Shown here: piece by piece, positions 23,111 through 35,668 of the stretch | How the letters are laid out: every line of letters begins with the position of its first letter | Position numbering within the stretch: position 1 is the stretch's first letter | Assembly: GCA_021234535.1 (NCBI GenBank) | Contig: CM037845.1 | Coordinates: 10,718,143 to 10,782,142, forward strand | Source of the DNA: Stichopus chloronotus | Taxonomy: Eukaryota > Echinodermata > Holothuroidea > Aspidochirotida > Stichopodidae | Direction: 5' to 3' | DNA: 64,000 nucleotides | Notes under the pieces: generated by a model | The model's database searches: none | Seen by the model: only the letters and a program-made list of their open reading frames with translations | What the model was told of the DNA's origin: nothing | Translations under genes and position numbers: made by a program

Positions 23111-24214
23111 TTCTTAAAAGGAGGGAGCTCTTAAGCCAATATTGTTCATAGAAAACCCCAAAGTCAGCTGCATACAGCCCATATGGGCTGCCATACAAAC
23201 TGTCAACCAACTCAGTGAACTTTTGTGTGTGATTTTGCCTTGTGGTTAGTACATTGACAAGGTCACATTCTTTGACCTGCTGCAGTAAATGACAAAATTT
23301 TTACAGAAAGTTTTTGGTGCCCAAAGATCAGTTCAGTAGCTCTTCAGAAACAATTGCAGACTGATATTATTTACAAGTTTATTGTCTAAAATGAGATTTT
23401 TATTGCATTGGTTTCTGATCATACTTTCATGGACTTCTGCAAAGTCTTTAAGATTGTGTGACTTTATAATTATTAGTCAGGTTGTTTCCAAACCATGTTG
23501 TGGTTAGGGCGATTATTGTAGAGTAATTTTGGCTATATAGGCCTAATGGTTTGGTAGATTAATTGTCTGGTGCTTGATGTCTTTGAATACAAATTAATTT
23601 TAATGTTTTAGTATCCATTTTGGGGCCACAAATTTATATGGGCCAGAATCTCTTTTACAGTAACTTGACATTTGTTTGATGTCAATTCAGATTTTATGCA
23701 GACTTTGTACATTGGGTGTTATTTTGTATACAATTTGGTTGCCTCTGTGTTAAGTGCATCATGGCATTTCCCACTTAAGCAAGGAACTGTAGTACCCTTG
23801 AGCTCTTTTTTTTTCTGCTGCTGCTGCTTCCCAGCTGAGGCAAAGTGAAAGACAACTTGAGAGAAAATTATTAGTTTCTGGATATTATCAAAGAACTCAA
23901 ACCAATGTGAAGCCATCTATGTTTAACTTATTTGAAATTGGCATGATCGCATTAAGTTGCAGAAGCTAGAAAGTACACATCAAGGATGTGTCTGATTCTT
24001 CTGAAGGAATGTAGTAGGGGAATCTTTTATTTAACCCGTAGGTGTACAAACCTTAAATAGAAGAGTTGTCTTGTTTTCGTATGGACTTCCATCGATATAA
24101 TCCTGACACCACCACCACTAGAACAATTGTAATTATTACAAGATAGGTTTTCTGATTAATAGAATTTGTGTACCTAAGTATGGAAAAGAACCTCCTCTCT
24201 CTTTATTTTATACT
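23111..24214. other. No recognised gene
   Basis: AT-rich sequence with no domain-bearing frame; a short CTG repeat (CTGCTGCTGCTGC, about 23816-23828) is the only notable item. Confidence 0.4.
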
Positions 24215-24438
24215 TACACTCACAAAAAGGTAAAGTAAAATAAGAACTCCATAACTTTTTGGTAAAATTTTACACACAGTTAATGTAAGTCTTACATTAT
24301 GATATAACAATTTTACTAAAATGTAGTAAAAATTTACCAAAATTATGTAAAATTTACAACTACTGCTTACATTATTTTTACATAAAATTTATGGAGTTCT
24401 TATTTTACATAACTTAGGTAAATAATTCTGTGAGTGTA
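24215..24438. mobile_element. Fold-back/MITE element with TACACTCACA ends
   Basis: TACACTCACA (24215-24224; the base before the A is T within TTACACT) is mirrored by TGTGAGTGTA (24429-24438). The arms continue inverted through TAAAATAAGAACTCCATAA (left about 24237, right complement about 24388-24406). The interior is made of TTTTACNAAAATT-like words. At 224 bp it has no coding capacity. Confidence 0.65.
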
Positions 24439-25611
24439 CATACATGTATATTATATATATTCAGTTAAAGTGGCCATTAAGAAGGCATTTGACTAGATGT
24501 GTAGTAGTGCGGTTACACTTACTTCATATATTTTATGATTATTAATTTTCAGTCAGGTTTCTGTATATGATGGTCTCAAATTTCTGCTGTGATAGTACTT
24601 ACTGCATTTGTATCCCTATCATAAAACGTTGCTGATTATATCATGGTAGGAAACATCATCATTTTGCATCAAATTAATTGTTAGTGAAATAATATTTACA
24701 AAATTTTTTTTTTGGTGGGGGTGTATTGTTGGGGGGTGGTGATGATGAAAGTTGAGAGTGATACGATAGAATTCTGTTGTGTTGGACTGAAGTTGTGTAC
24801 AGTTATTTACACGAACAGAACTGTAACTTGCAATGGCCAGGGGGTGCACAAGAGTGAAAGGGTGATTAGGGAGGCGATTTCCAGCACTACTGAGTATTTT
24901 AAACCACTATTTTTTTCTGTTGTGCTCTGCACCAACCAATTGTGGTGCTCCGCTCGGATAGTCTGCCCACTGTTTTAGCTGTCATGTAGGTGCCTGCAGT
25001 AAGTGATGATGAGCACCATTTGAACCTCGCCTGCCCCCCTCCCCCTTCCCAGGTAGGATCGCACCCTCGTAGACATCGGTATTAACTTGTACCTACTGCA
25101 GCTCCCCAACGTAACCTGACAATCATTACTGCGTTGGTGCAAACGTGTGTGGTTGACAATAGACTCTGAAGGCAGTGAGGCTCACTGACAGGCTCACTGT
25201 AGCAGGCCTGAGTCAGTGTAGCAAGCAGTTACCCTAACTTTATTCAGATGCATCAGATACATCTTACAAATCTCCTGTTTTATATCTTTAAGAATACTGC
25301 AAACTATTGTGTATTCAAAGAAATAAAAAATTAGCAATCCAGCAACAAAAATATTGTCACGACGTAAAAGAGCTATTCACGAATTATGATAGGGGACTAT
25401 ACTAATACAAATTTGGGTGTCTACATTTTCTAAGTAGGCCTACCAGTTTTAACGACCAATTATTTTTCGTACAGTGGGAGGACTCACTTATCAGCAAACA
25501 AGTACGCGTTACCAGGTGGCCTACAACCTCTGTGGGCCACCCGTCTCTACGAAGAGCCTTCCAGTGTAACGGTACCCGTGTGATAGCCAAAATATCGAGT
25601 AACAAAATTCA
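24439..25611. other. No recognised gene
   Basis: An 88-codon frame at 24712-24978 begins in a G-rich run and has no domain. The remainder is unremarkable single-copy-looking sequence. Confidence 0.4.
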
Positions 25612-26125
25612 GAAAACTGACCTTTCGATGAGAAACGGGGTGTCGGCAATGCATCAGTTTTCTACCTATTGACGTTTTGACGAATTAGTACTGATTTTCT
25701 TCTCAAAATGACAAAATTCAGAAAATCGACGTTTTGACGAGAAACGAAATCTCGTCAATGCATTAACTTTCGGCAAATTGACGCCGAGTTGCGATCGCCT
25801 CGTCAAAATGCGAGGTGGAATTGGACATGTTATCTCTGTTGCATGTGGTTTCTCAGTCGTCAAAACGTTAATTTTCTACTAAGTTTTGTCATTTTGACTA
25901 GAAAGTTGTAACTCGGCAAATTCGGCAAATTTTCTGAATTTTGACTTGATACAGTGCCGGAATCTCCTTTCTTCATCAAAAGGCCACGGTATTTTCTGAA
26001 TTTTGGCGAGATATATAGTAACTTCACAAAACGCCAGTTTGCAGAAAAAGGAAATGGTGCATTGACGAAATCCGTTTCTCGTCAAAGCTTCAATTTTCTT
26101 CAATTTGCAGATAATTGACGTTAGT
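25612..26125. mobile_element. Fold-back element with TTTTGACG/CGTCAAAA-rich arms
   Basis: The left arm (about 25612-25690: CAGAAAACTGACCTTTCGAT, GAGAAACGG, TCGGCAATGCA) is inverted in the right arm (about 26050-26125: TGCATTGACGAAATCCGTTT, CTCGTCAAAGCTTCAATTTT). Between them CGTCAAAATG and GACGAGAAACG recur in both orientations. There is no open frame of note. Arm identity is moderate, so the exact borders are uncertain by tens of bases. Confidence 0.55.
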
Positions 26126-29100
26126 CTTAATTGTGTTAAGTTGGTAGCTGATCAATCCCTTCTACGCTAATTCCGTCTTTCAGCTAATCGCCTTAGGGTT
26201 GCTTAGTTGGAAGAATTTGTTTGTAAAGCCAGAGAACGTTGCTGTTTTGGGATAAGCTGAACAAAAAAGTCGTGTACTCCGTGGAGAAGGGGTAGTTTCT
26301 AGAATGAAAGCTCCCAGTTTGTCAATTTAATGGTTTTTTTTTTTTATGTAGAGAACCCTATAATTCTGTTAGTGGCACCGCCAGGTCTAATAGTTAATGG
26401 CACATATTACCATACGATTACTGCTATATTCGCATAATTATCCAGCTGATGTTCCAGATTACTGCGGTTCTTTCATACTTGGAAAATTTTGTCATATAAC
26501 TGAACTTTGTCCGACTCATGTCAACTCTAGTGCAATATCGGTCGTGTGTTTGATCTGTAATTATTTAGACTTTGGTCCTTTTTTATGCCTTTTTTGTTTA
26601 ATTGAATAAACGGTTCAAGTGTTTATTGTGAGTAGGCCCACTTGAGTGTGCAGTGGGGTTCTGCTGGATTACTCGACAGCCATACAGCCTACATGTAACG
26701 ATCAGAAGTTTGGACGTCTCCATTTTTGCAGGCAGTGTACATTCTGGGTTATCAATCGGCTCGCTGAATCGCTGAACTGTATATACTTTGCTGCTGTCAT
26801 GGGTACGTAATTCAAAACATCGACCTGCTGTGATTTTAATTCAGTTCTTCATGCACCATCGCTTTTGAATGCAAGTCATAGTTCTTTCTTTCATTAAGTA
26901 TCTCACGAAACTAGGAAAATAATTATTGTAGTAAATATTAGCCTGGAGCTAGAAATCAATCGGTTGTACTGACCGTCTGATTTGAACATTGCTCTTGAAA
27001 TTCGTATTTAGCAATAAACTCCAGTTTCACCAGGGAACTCCAACATAGTTAACTGAAATAAGTTCAACTTGAAAGCAGTGTTCTGAGCGAGCTAATTCTT
27101 TAAGGACTGCTATAGTGACAGTAAACGATGTTGCTCGAAAAAAAAGGGAATGGTTGGCGGAATAAGTAGAAATACCTTTCAGTCAATCGTACAACTTAGG
27201 CTAGGTCTATCTTCACTCGATTTGGTGGGCCTTCGAGAAATTTAGCAGTACCGTTAACTATTTTCTGTCCATCTCACTTTCCTGGTTTCTGACACGAAAA
27301 GTCATGGTATCCGGCTCACTGAATACAGACATCATGGTTTTCACAGTACTAACGACTTTTGCGTCGTAATTAGATCTCAGTGCTAGGAACACAGGCCTGT
27401 ATGCAGCTTTTTCAGTGGGAGGCGGGGGCGGGGTTCAATTTCACCACAAGTGGAACAATTTTCCCACCCGACAATTAAAACTCCTTGTATATGTTACTAA
27501 CGTATGGATAGTATCATAAGGTGAGCGGAACTCCAGATTTCAGTCGTTGGGGGGTCGTCCGAACCCCCAGTGAACCCCCGGGTACGACCATGGGAACACG
27601 AATTAGAGTGTAAAAAAAAAAATGGAAAACAGTATTTTTGAATTCAGCTACGTCACTCATTCTCAGGTTCCATGGCACTTTCAAAGCATCGATATCATAA
27701 CAATGACAACATATTATTTCCAGCATTAGACAACAAAATTTGCGATAATCATTCACCGTGATATGAAAATAACAAAACTGGAAAATGAGGGAACAGAAGA
27801 AAAATAACTTCTCAACAGTTCCTACATGACGACGAATCACAACACTCAATTTATATAATAACAACAGCTGGAAAGAAAAAATAATATATTAATAATTTCA
27901 CATCTAATGAAGTGCCTTCAATTGGTATTGGCAAAATCGTTGCGGCGTTTAAAGGTAAAAAATGTCATGCATACTGTTACTTTTTCTTATTGGTGGAGAA
28001 TTCTTGTTCAAATCAAAGGGCTAGCTACTACTTAAACGAGCGGCTGGGTAACTCATGTAACGTGAGGTCTATAGCTTTCTAATTTGCTGCAGTTTTTTTT
28101 TCCACAGAGGGCAGGGAAATTACATCACCTCACCAATAATAAGTTGTTTTTTGCCATTACTCATACCACTGCAGTCAGGTTTATGCACACAACCGACTGA
28201 TAGTACTGCTGTGGAAGAAGCCATGGGCTCTAGTGCTGTCCACCTTTATCTTTGATAAAAGTTTTCCATCTGCTTTTGGTTTCAATGAACAGTTGAACTA
28301 TGTAATTGTTGCTAACAATACAGAGGTGTATATTTATGTGAGTCCTTCAAGTTCATGAGTTTTGTTGAATCTACTCCTTTGAAATAAGACTCATTAAAAT
28401 TCCATCTATTTTCATCTCTCAGTCATTTGTGTCATGGAGCTTATTTAGCAGTCTACTAATAAGTAATATCAATGTCTCTCTGTAAATGTTCCTTATTCCC
28501 CCCCCCCCCCCCACTCCAAGTATCTACTATCAAACCTGCAAATAACATCTACACATATAGGAAGCAAAGACTACACTTTTATGTCTATACTCAACATACA
28601 GTTTTGTGATTTAACATCAACCTATTTGCTGCACTTTCAAATACAGAAGAATTTCTAACAAGCATAAATGGCTGATTGATACCATGAGAACAACTGTGAA
28701 ATGACGAGCCGTTCAGGCCATCACTCACAGTGATGTTACACAGAGTCACGAGAGAGACCCAAATATGAAAATGCCAACCAACTCCCCTCCATAAATCCAC
28801 CCCTTCTCAAGCAAGCCGACAAAGGGGTTCCGTCCGTTCACTCCGTCCATTCACTCTGCGTATGTTGGTAAAAAAAAAGGTGAAGTGATATATGAGGCTT
28901 TCTTTAAGAAAAATGTGTGGATCAGGATACATCCACTGAACTGTTTACAGCCCATATGTTTAGTAACAGAATCGTGCAAACTGACAGTGTTAATTGCCGA
29001 GGTATCTTAAAAATTTAATCACTTCACTTCATTATTAATCATCTCGGTGCTCCCTAACGCTGTGAATCTGGATGCCAATAATCCATAGGATGAATCCAGT

Positions 29101-29853
29101 AAGATAAAATCAACTGCAATGGTTGGGCAAAGTGGAGTGCATGAGGGCTTTACTACTGTGCACATACCATACTCGTGACCGATAAGTACCAATGCTGTCA
29201 GTCTGAAAACGAACTGAGTGTCATACATGCATGGAGGATAGGGTGGGGGTGAGTGATTTGATTCTGACATGTACTTTCAGAATTTTGACTCCGCCTTTCA
29301 AAATTTTGAAAAAAAAAAACAGGAGTTGCCATAGGCTTCACCATGTGTGGCAGAGTTTAAACTTAACAGTTTAATTAATTGTCATCCCATTTAAAGCATT
29401 TGGAATATATTACATGAATATGTTCTTCTTGATTAATGTTTCACACCACCTGCTATCAAATTATGTTTTCGTTTGAATGCCAGCTTACTTCATGCAAAGG
29501 AAATGCTGTGCATGGAAACAATTATGCGCGGGGGTAAACGAACTCACTTAGGCCAGTAATTTGCCTGGGAGTCCCTGAAATGCTGCTCTTTCAAGTTAGC
29601 TTGCAATGCCTTTACTCTCACGGATTCATGGAGTGATACATTTTTTTTTTTTTTTTTTTGCCCTTCCTAAGTCTCCTCTGTCGTCGTAAATTTGGGTTTT
29701 CTAATGAAATTACGTAACGCAACAATACCGCACGTTCTTACGACAAGCACTACGCCTACGACTCACTGAATGTGCGTTGTTCTTCATGTTCAAAATGCGG
29801 GGACTTTTTGTCTTGGAGTGAAGTTTCTGTACTGCGACTAGCTAGTACACTAA
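26126..29853. other. No recognised gene
   Basis: Contains a decayed short element at about 27505-27595 (CGGAACTCCAGATTTCAGTC, then GGGGGGTCGTCCGAACCCCC), related in reverse orientation to about 55705-55785. A poly-C run lies at 28499-28512 and a T-run at about 29641-29660. No domain-bearing frame was seen. Confidence 0.45.
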
Positions 29854-30710
29854 GTCCGGCCGTATAGAACGCCGTTTTAACACATTTATTCAGGAATTTC
29901 AGATACCTCGAATTAATTTTAGATATCTCAAATTATGCACTATTTTAGATAGGCCTGTCTGAAATAAAATTCGAGATATCTTAAATAGAATTCGATATAT
30001 CTGAAATTGAATTCGAGATATCTTAAATACTAATTTGAGATATCTCGAATTCTATTTTAGATATCTTGAATTCTATTTAAGATATCTGAAATTCATATTC
30101 ATCGTACCCAAAATTCCTGTTCATTATAATACAAAATTCCTATTCATAAGCTCATAAATGTAGTTGTTCTTTATGCTTACTATGATCATACTGAGCTAGC
30201 TGCTGCTGGAGCTGAGCCGCTGAGCCGGCACCAGCGGGTGCATGCATGCATGCACAAAGGAGCTATATATACTAGCGATATCTGCACATGCGTAACGAGC
30301 TCATGAATATGAATTTTAGATATCTAAAATTCATATTCATGAGCTAATGAATATGAATTTTAGATATCTCGAATTCTTTTTCAGATATCTAAAATAGAAT
30401 TCGAGATATCTAAAATAGAATTCGAGATATCTGAAATAGAATTCGAGATATCTAGAATTGAATTCAAGATATCTGAAATTGAGTTCGAGATATCTGAAAT
30501 AGAATTCGAGATATCTGAATTAGAATTTTAGATATCTGAAATTCGTGGTTATTTCGAGATATCTGCAATTATTTTAAGATATCTGCAATTATTTCAAGAT
30601 ATCTAAAATTCATTCGAGATATCTGAAATAAAATCTGAGATATCTAAAATTAATTCGAGATATCTGAAATTCTTGAATAATTGTTAAAACGGCGTTCCAT
30701 ACGGCCGGAC
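29854..30710. mobile_element. Large fold-back element with GATATC-repeat arms
   Basis: The left terminus GTCCGGCCGTATAGAACGCC and the inverted right terminus GGCGTTCCATACGGCCGGAC match at 19 of 20 positions. The inverted identity continues through TTTAAC and AGGAATTTCAGATA-type sequence. Both arms are built of about thirty short palindromic words (GAGATATCTGAAAT, TTAGATATCTAAAA). A unique GC-richer core (about 30150-30290, with a GCATGCATGCATGC palindrome) separates them. No coding sequence and no clear target duplication. Total 857 bp. Confidence 0.8.
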
Positions 30711-31134
30711 CTTTTGTACGGTGAGGTTGCCAGTATATTTGGTCCGGGTGACTTTCTGTCCTAGTACAAAAGATCCGGGGGACTTTTTGTATACCTGGGG
30801 ACTTTTCGTACCGTCACACCGGTCGACAAGCTAAGTAAATATGTACATTGCAGCATTGTTCGAGGGCCGGGTGTTTGCATGAGGCTAGTGCACAAACTGC
30901 TGAAAACATCTCACGTCATCTTCAGCATGCATAAACTGGCATGCTGCGATGACGGCGGAGAGTGAGATTGGGTTCTGAAAACTTGAATGCATTAGCAAGA
31001 AAACGAGAAGGTTTGCGTGTAGCATTTGTAGGTATAATATATCGTATATAACGTAGTACACTAATGTCCGTTTTTGTATTTCACTTTATATTTGTACGGA
31101 CGAAATGAATGAATTAGTAATACTAGCATAGTAA

Positions 31135-31554
31135 GTTCCCCTATTTTCGTGCATCCCATATTTTCGTGAATTTCGTCATAAGCTCTTTGTGTGTATGGCA
31201 ACCGATACCTGCAGAAGGCCTTTTAGTACTAAGCTGATCCATAGCTATTTTCCATCAAAATAACCTAATTTGAGGTGAATAGCCTTCACTTGAATCCAGG
31301 TAAGTGATACCGTACTTTTAATATATTAGTGTGTTCCCTTAGTTTTGGTATCACGACAGAACAGGCCTAGTCTACGACTGAGTACTAAATGAAATCCCAG
31401 TATTTTTCCTCGAAAGCCCTTCCGCCTGCAGCTAGTAGTTAGTACTAGCCAAAGGTTGAAGCATACTTAATGTGTGCAGTTTCGAGGTCGCTCTGTGCTT
31501 TTTTTAGTTAAAAAGCTGGTTGCATACCATTAAGGTGCACGAAAATATGGGAAC
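31135..31554. mobile_element. Probable MITE with GTTCCC-TATTTTCGTGCA ends
   Basis: Left end GTTCCCCTATTTTCGTGCA (31135) and the inverted right end TGCACGAAAATATGGGAAC (31536-31554) agree at all but one or two positions. A second CCCATATTTTCGTG copy follows the left end. There is no open frame inside, and I found no target duplication. Confidence 0.5.
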
Positions 31555-31945
31555 GAAGGCACTGTTGACAGGGTGATGAGACTTTACCTTGGTGGTCCCG
31601 TCAAACCTTTTAGAATCAACTGAAAGTTTCAGCTAGAACATGGTAAGAAAAGCAGTCATAGTGTGTCAGCGTACATGTGCTTTTCCATAGTGTTCTATCT
31701 GCAACTGGAAATATACAGGTAAGTTCCAAGTTTGTTGCACCAAAATATGGGCTTCTATGCTACGTTTGTTTATCCTGACCTAAGTAGCCTAAGTTTTACT
31801 AACTCTTACAGTAGCTTCGGTGACCGGACAACTTCCCCCTGACAATTCGAACTGGACAATTTCCTCCCGACAACTCGGATGGGGATTGCCCGAGGGGATA
31901 TTGGCCGTGTGAGAGTTGTCCATTGGAAATTGTCGAAAAATTTAA

Positions 31946-32194
31946 AGGCTGTAATGCATCACCCCAGACAGTTACAATTCTCCCAACCACCTACCTCTAG
32001 TCCCTCCCTCAGCCTGTCTTACATTCTTCCACATGTGTAATCAAAACAATGGATCCCTGTGTACGCTGTGTAATACGAGCCGCTCTGCATCTTTCGAATT
32101 TGCTGGCAATCTAAGAGTACTGTAACTTAGAACCAGTTGAGAATTTGTCTTTCAGGGAGGTAAAAATATAGTTTAGGGTGATGCAATACAGCCT
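31946..32194. mobile_element. 249-bp TTAA-flanked MITE, copy 1
   Basis: Flanked on both sides by TTAA (31942-31945 and 32195-32198). Ends AGGCTGTAATGCATCACCC and, inverted, AGGCTGTATTGCATCACCC, differing at one position. TTAA target sites are typical of the piggyBac superfamily. Same length as, and nearly identical to, the element at 48005-48253. Non-coding, so it would have to be mobilised by a transposase elsewhere. Confidence 0.85.
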
Positions 32195-34909
32195 TTAAGC
32201 ATATGGCATGGTTGGAACTCAACGTTCAACTAGCTAGGCTAGGTGAAATTATGTCGCCTAGGTGCGATATGCATTTGAAAGATAGGTAAGGGCCAAAATA
32301 TGGGTACCTCTTGGCGGATCCCAATGTGGGTCCCTCTTGCCGGGGATCCCAAAATGGGCCCCATATATTTTGCAGCAAAGATAAATGGGATCAATCCATA
32401 TCTGTTTGCCAAGATAGCCCCGCTGCATATGAGTTTTCGTGGGCCTCACATGAACTGAATAAAATATGGGGATCACATAGCTCATTGAGATCTTAGCCTA
32501 CATGGGATACATCTGGGGCCCACTGCTCCTCTAGTACATGGCCATTTCATGTGGGCATAACATGGGATTCAAATTTGGTTCACATGCCCAACTATAGACA
32601 TGTCTAGAATATGGGGTCATCCTACATGAGTATAAGATGGGATTCACCTAAGGTCCCTTTGTATGAGCAATCGTGGGTCAATCCACATGAGAACTGCAAG
32701 CGATTTCCAGAGTGCGTAATGCACATGGGCAGAATAAGGGTCACACTCATAAACTTGCGACCTATGATTTACCCTGACACATTGGACGGAGAACAGGTAC
32801 GGACAATCCCACAAGGTCGTTACATGGGATTCTCTTGAGCCTGCGTTGTGCACAAATTAGCACAACTTGGGCATGTTGATATGGAATGAATACGAAAATT
32901 GCTCTGGATTTTAAATAGTTGGACCCTTGTGTACCAGCTGGTCCTTCATGGGTATCAACATTCTTAAACAGTAACATTTGCATAAATCCCATATCCCTCC
33001 TTCAGACAGTAGCAGGAAGATCACAGAGATACAGCGGATTAAGTTTGAAAGAAGATTTCTCAACTACATCAAGGGTATACATTGGCATGCATTATGAAAA
33101 AGAGATTGACAGCTCTTATTACTAATGTTCCTAAAATAACATGTGCTGCAGATCATTTCCCATGTACCTGTATATTACGATAGCATTATCTAGAATTATG
33201 TTTAGCCAAAACACCTATTTCACTGGACCAAAATACTAAACGCATGGAAAGTATTCAGAAGTAAGTGGATTAAGGAAAATAGAGAACAGGGGTTAGCAAA
33301 TCACGGAGTTTGACAAAATTGCAATCTTGGTTTAAAGAGAAGAGGAAAACATCTGAAAATTGCAAATCAACATTAAACAAAGATCTCATAAAATCACTAC
33401 TACCAACTAGTATAAATTTACATTTAGCATAAAATTTTCAACACAGCAAAAAAGGCATTGCAAGTCATGTCAGTGTCTTGAAAGATAATGTGCGCAACTT
33501 GCCTAATTCTACCCCATGACTTTTAACTTGTGAATAATAATGATTCTCAAAAGTCCAGCAAAATTATAGAGTTAAACAAATTGTAATTTTGGTGTAAAGA
33601 GGTAAGGAAAGCATCTGGAAATGTAAATCAACATTACACAAAGAATTGCATAAAATGTTTTGATGTAACAACTTAAAGAGTATTTCTGATGCTGCTTAAT
33701 TTTATCTGTACTGGTGCCTACATAACCATTTAACAGCATTGCGATACAGGACAGGTAACTTCTTTTGAAAAATCCCATACATGTGCAAAGTATAGCCTTA
33801 TTCAAGGCATGTTGTGCAGTATGGACAGTTTAAGTTACTAATTTAGGATAAGAAAATCTCTGTAAAGACATTTTGAATGTAAAGGCAAATGAACTGTGCA
33901 CGTTAGCCCGTAAGCCTACTTTGGTAGCTACAAATACTGTTGAAGAGTTTTAAGAGGCAGAAAGTATTGTTGAGATCATACGCCAGTGTGCGTTCACTTT
34001 AAGTTCACTGTGATTACAGATAAGATTACACTACCAATGACCTACAAAATGCATGCATCACTTGCAATACTATTTACAGTAGATGATAAGCCAGAAATGG
34101 ACATCAGCCAATTCAGCAGGTATGTGATCAGGTGGTCTGAACAAATAGTGCTAATCTTCTGATAACAAAAATTCAAACCACCCAGACGAAGTGCTTTCAC
34201 AGTTAACTGATTGAATTTCAGCTGTAGGAAAGGGAACTTGGGTTTTGTTGCCCCCAAGGAATACAAAGCAACAAAAACTGTGTGAGAAGAATGCAACATG
34301 TTGATGGTTACATTTACATATTTTAGTCCATACCACACGCCCTGTGTAAATTTGTAAAGGTGTTGAATGTGCTTCATCATTATAGTAATGTAAACAGGCC
34401 ACAATTAAGCATAGTTTTATATACATCCAGGGAGAGGGCTTTGCATGGTCTTACTCTATGCATACAATGTTGACTATTCTGCTTAAAAGATGTCTCAGTC
34501 TTTAAACAAATAAGAAGTGTCTCTAGATAGTAAACAGGTATAAAAATTTACTGGCAACAACCTGGTGGAAGCACATTTTCAAACACAGCTTACTTTAGAT
34601 AACACACTTGTTTCTGTTACAAAGGTCCAACAACTTCAAACAACTAAGTTACCAGTTAGTTTGGCTGTATGTACCTGTATTTGTGCACCTTTTCCTAAAT
34701 TTGCAGAAGGATTGCTGTTGGTTGAAAGTCATCTACTGTATGTTTACCTGAGGAGTTTAAGGTAAACATTGATGACCAGCTCTGACAAAACAAGATCCTT
34801 GCTCAAGCTAGTGAGAGACAAAAACTCCTTCTTCCTGAATATTATGTATGGGACACCAATACTAGAAAAGAAAGTTTTTCGGTTTCAATGATAATCGTAA
34901 CCTTTGTAA
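32195..34909. other. No recognised gene; degenerate CATGGGATTC-type repeat at left
   Basis: From about 32285 to 32870 phrases such as CCAAAATATGGG, CATGGGATTC, CATGTGGGC and ATGGGGCC recur at irregular spacing in both orientations. They give open frames without domains. From 32870 to 34909 I see nothing beyond ordinary AT-rich sequence. Confidence 0.4.
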
Positions 34910-35175
34910 TCATGCACATGTGTGTGGGTGTGTGTGTGTATGTGTGTCGTCGACACCCTACCTTGTAAACATAATATCTCAAGAAGGGAAGCTTAGACAG
35001 ATCTCATATTTGGTATGTAGGTGTATCACATTAAGTAGAGGAAACCTTGTTTTTATGGTAGTCAAAGGTCGTATGGGGTCAACAGGAATCAGATTGTGAC
35101 AACCCTGTAAATATGATGTCTCAAGGAAGGAAGCTTAGAAGATGTCATATGTAATGTGTAGGTGTTGCATCACTT
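34910..35175 (+). repeat. TG-plus-tandem DR1-family repeat
   Basis: (TG)n at 34918-34947, then CGACACCCTACCTTGTAAAC, then AATATCTCAAGAAGGGAAG and GTCAAAGGTCGTATGGGGTCA. The DR1 core is diverged, and a second unit begins at about 35097. Confidence 0.75.
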
Positions 35176-35500
35176 TAATTGGCAGTTTTCCATATTGAGA
35201 CATGATAGATACTGTATCAGTCATCATAAGTCAGATTCATAATAATCCTCATAATGAAATCATGAAAACCGCAATGCATTTGCGCATTTTGGTTCTCTCT
35301 TCTGAGGCATGGTCTGACAGAGTTTGTCACTAGCAGATCATTTTTTACCACAAGTCTGTAAAGGAGATACACTTGTAACCGATGTGGAGAAAGTGCTAAA
35401 CATGTGAGATGTATGTCGCAACCAATGTACTGTACCTATCCCCATGGGCATGAACACATATTGGCCAACCCATCATTCACCCACATGCAGTTGGCAGTTG

Positions 35501-35668
35501 GTACATACATATGTACGTACGTACATAGGTACATACATACATACATACATACATACATACATACATACATACATACATGCATACATACATACATACACGT
35601 ACGTACGTACGTACATACATACATACATTCATACATTCATACATACATTCATACATACATACATGTAC
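35501..35668. repeat. (ACAT)n / (GTAC) microsatellite
   Basis: A long run of ACAT tetramers with GTACGTAC blocks at both sides, tapering into ATACATAAA-type sequence up to about 35860. The open frames here (Thr-Tyr-Ile-His repeats on plus, Met-Tyr-Val-Cys on minus) are microsatellite translations. Confidence 0.95.

Noticed and set aside
26806..26812. ATGG followed by GTACGT as a minimal phase 1 start exon for locus B
   Set aside because: Too short to support, and 10.8 kb upstream of the first recognisable exon with no independent evidence.
35363..35410. YTCNRCGESAKHV reading, resembling the first half of a C2H2 finger
   Set aside because: No second half, no neighbouring fingers and stops on both sides; most likely chance.
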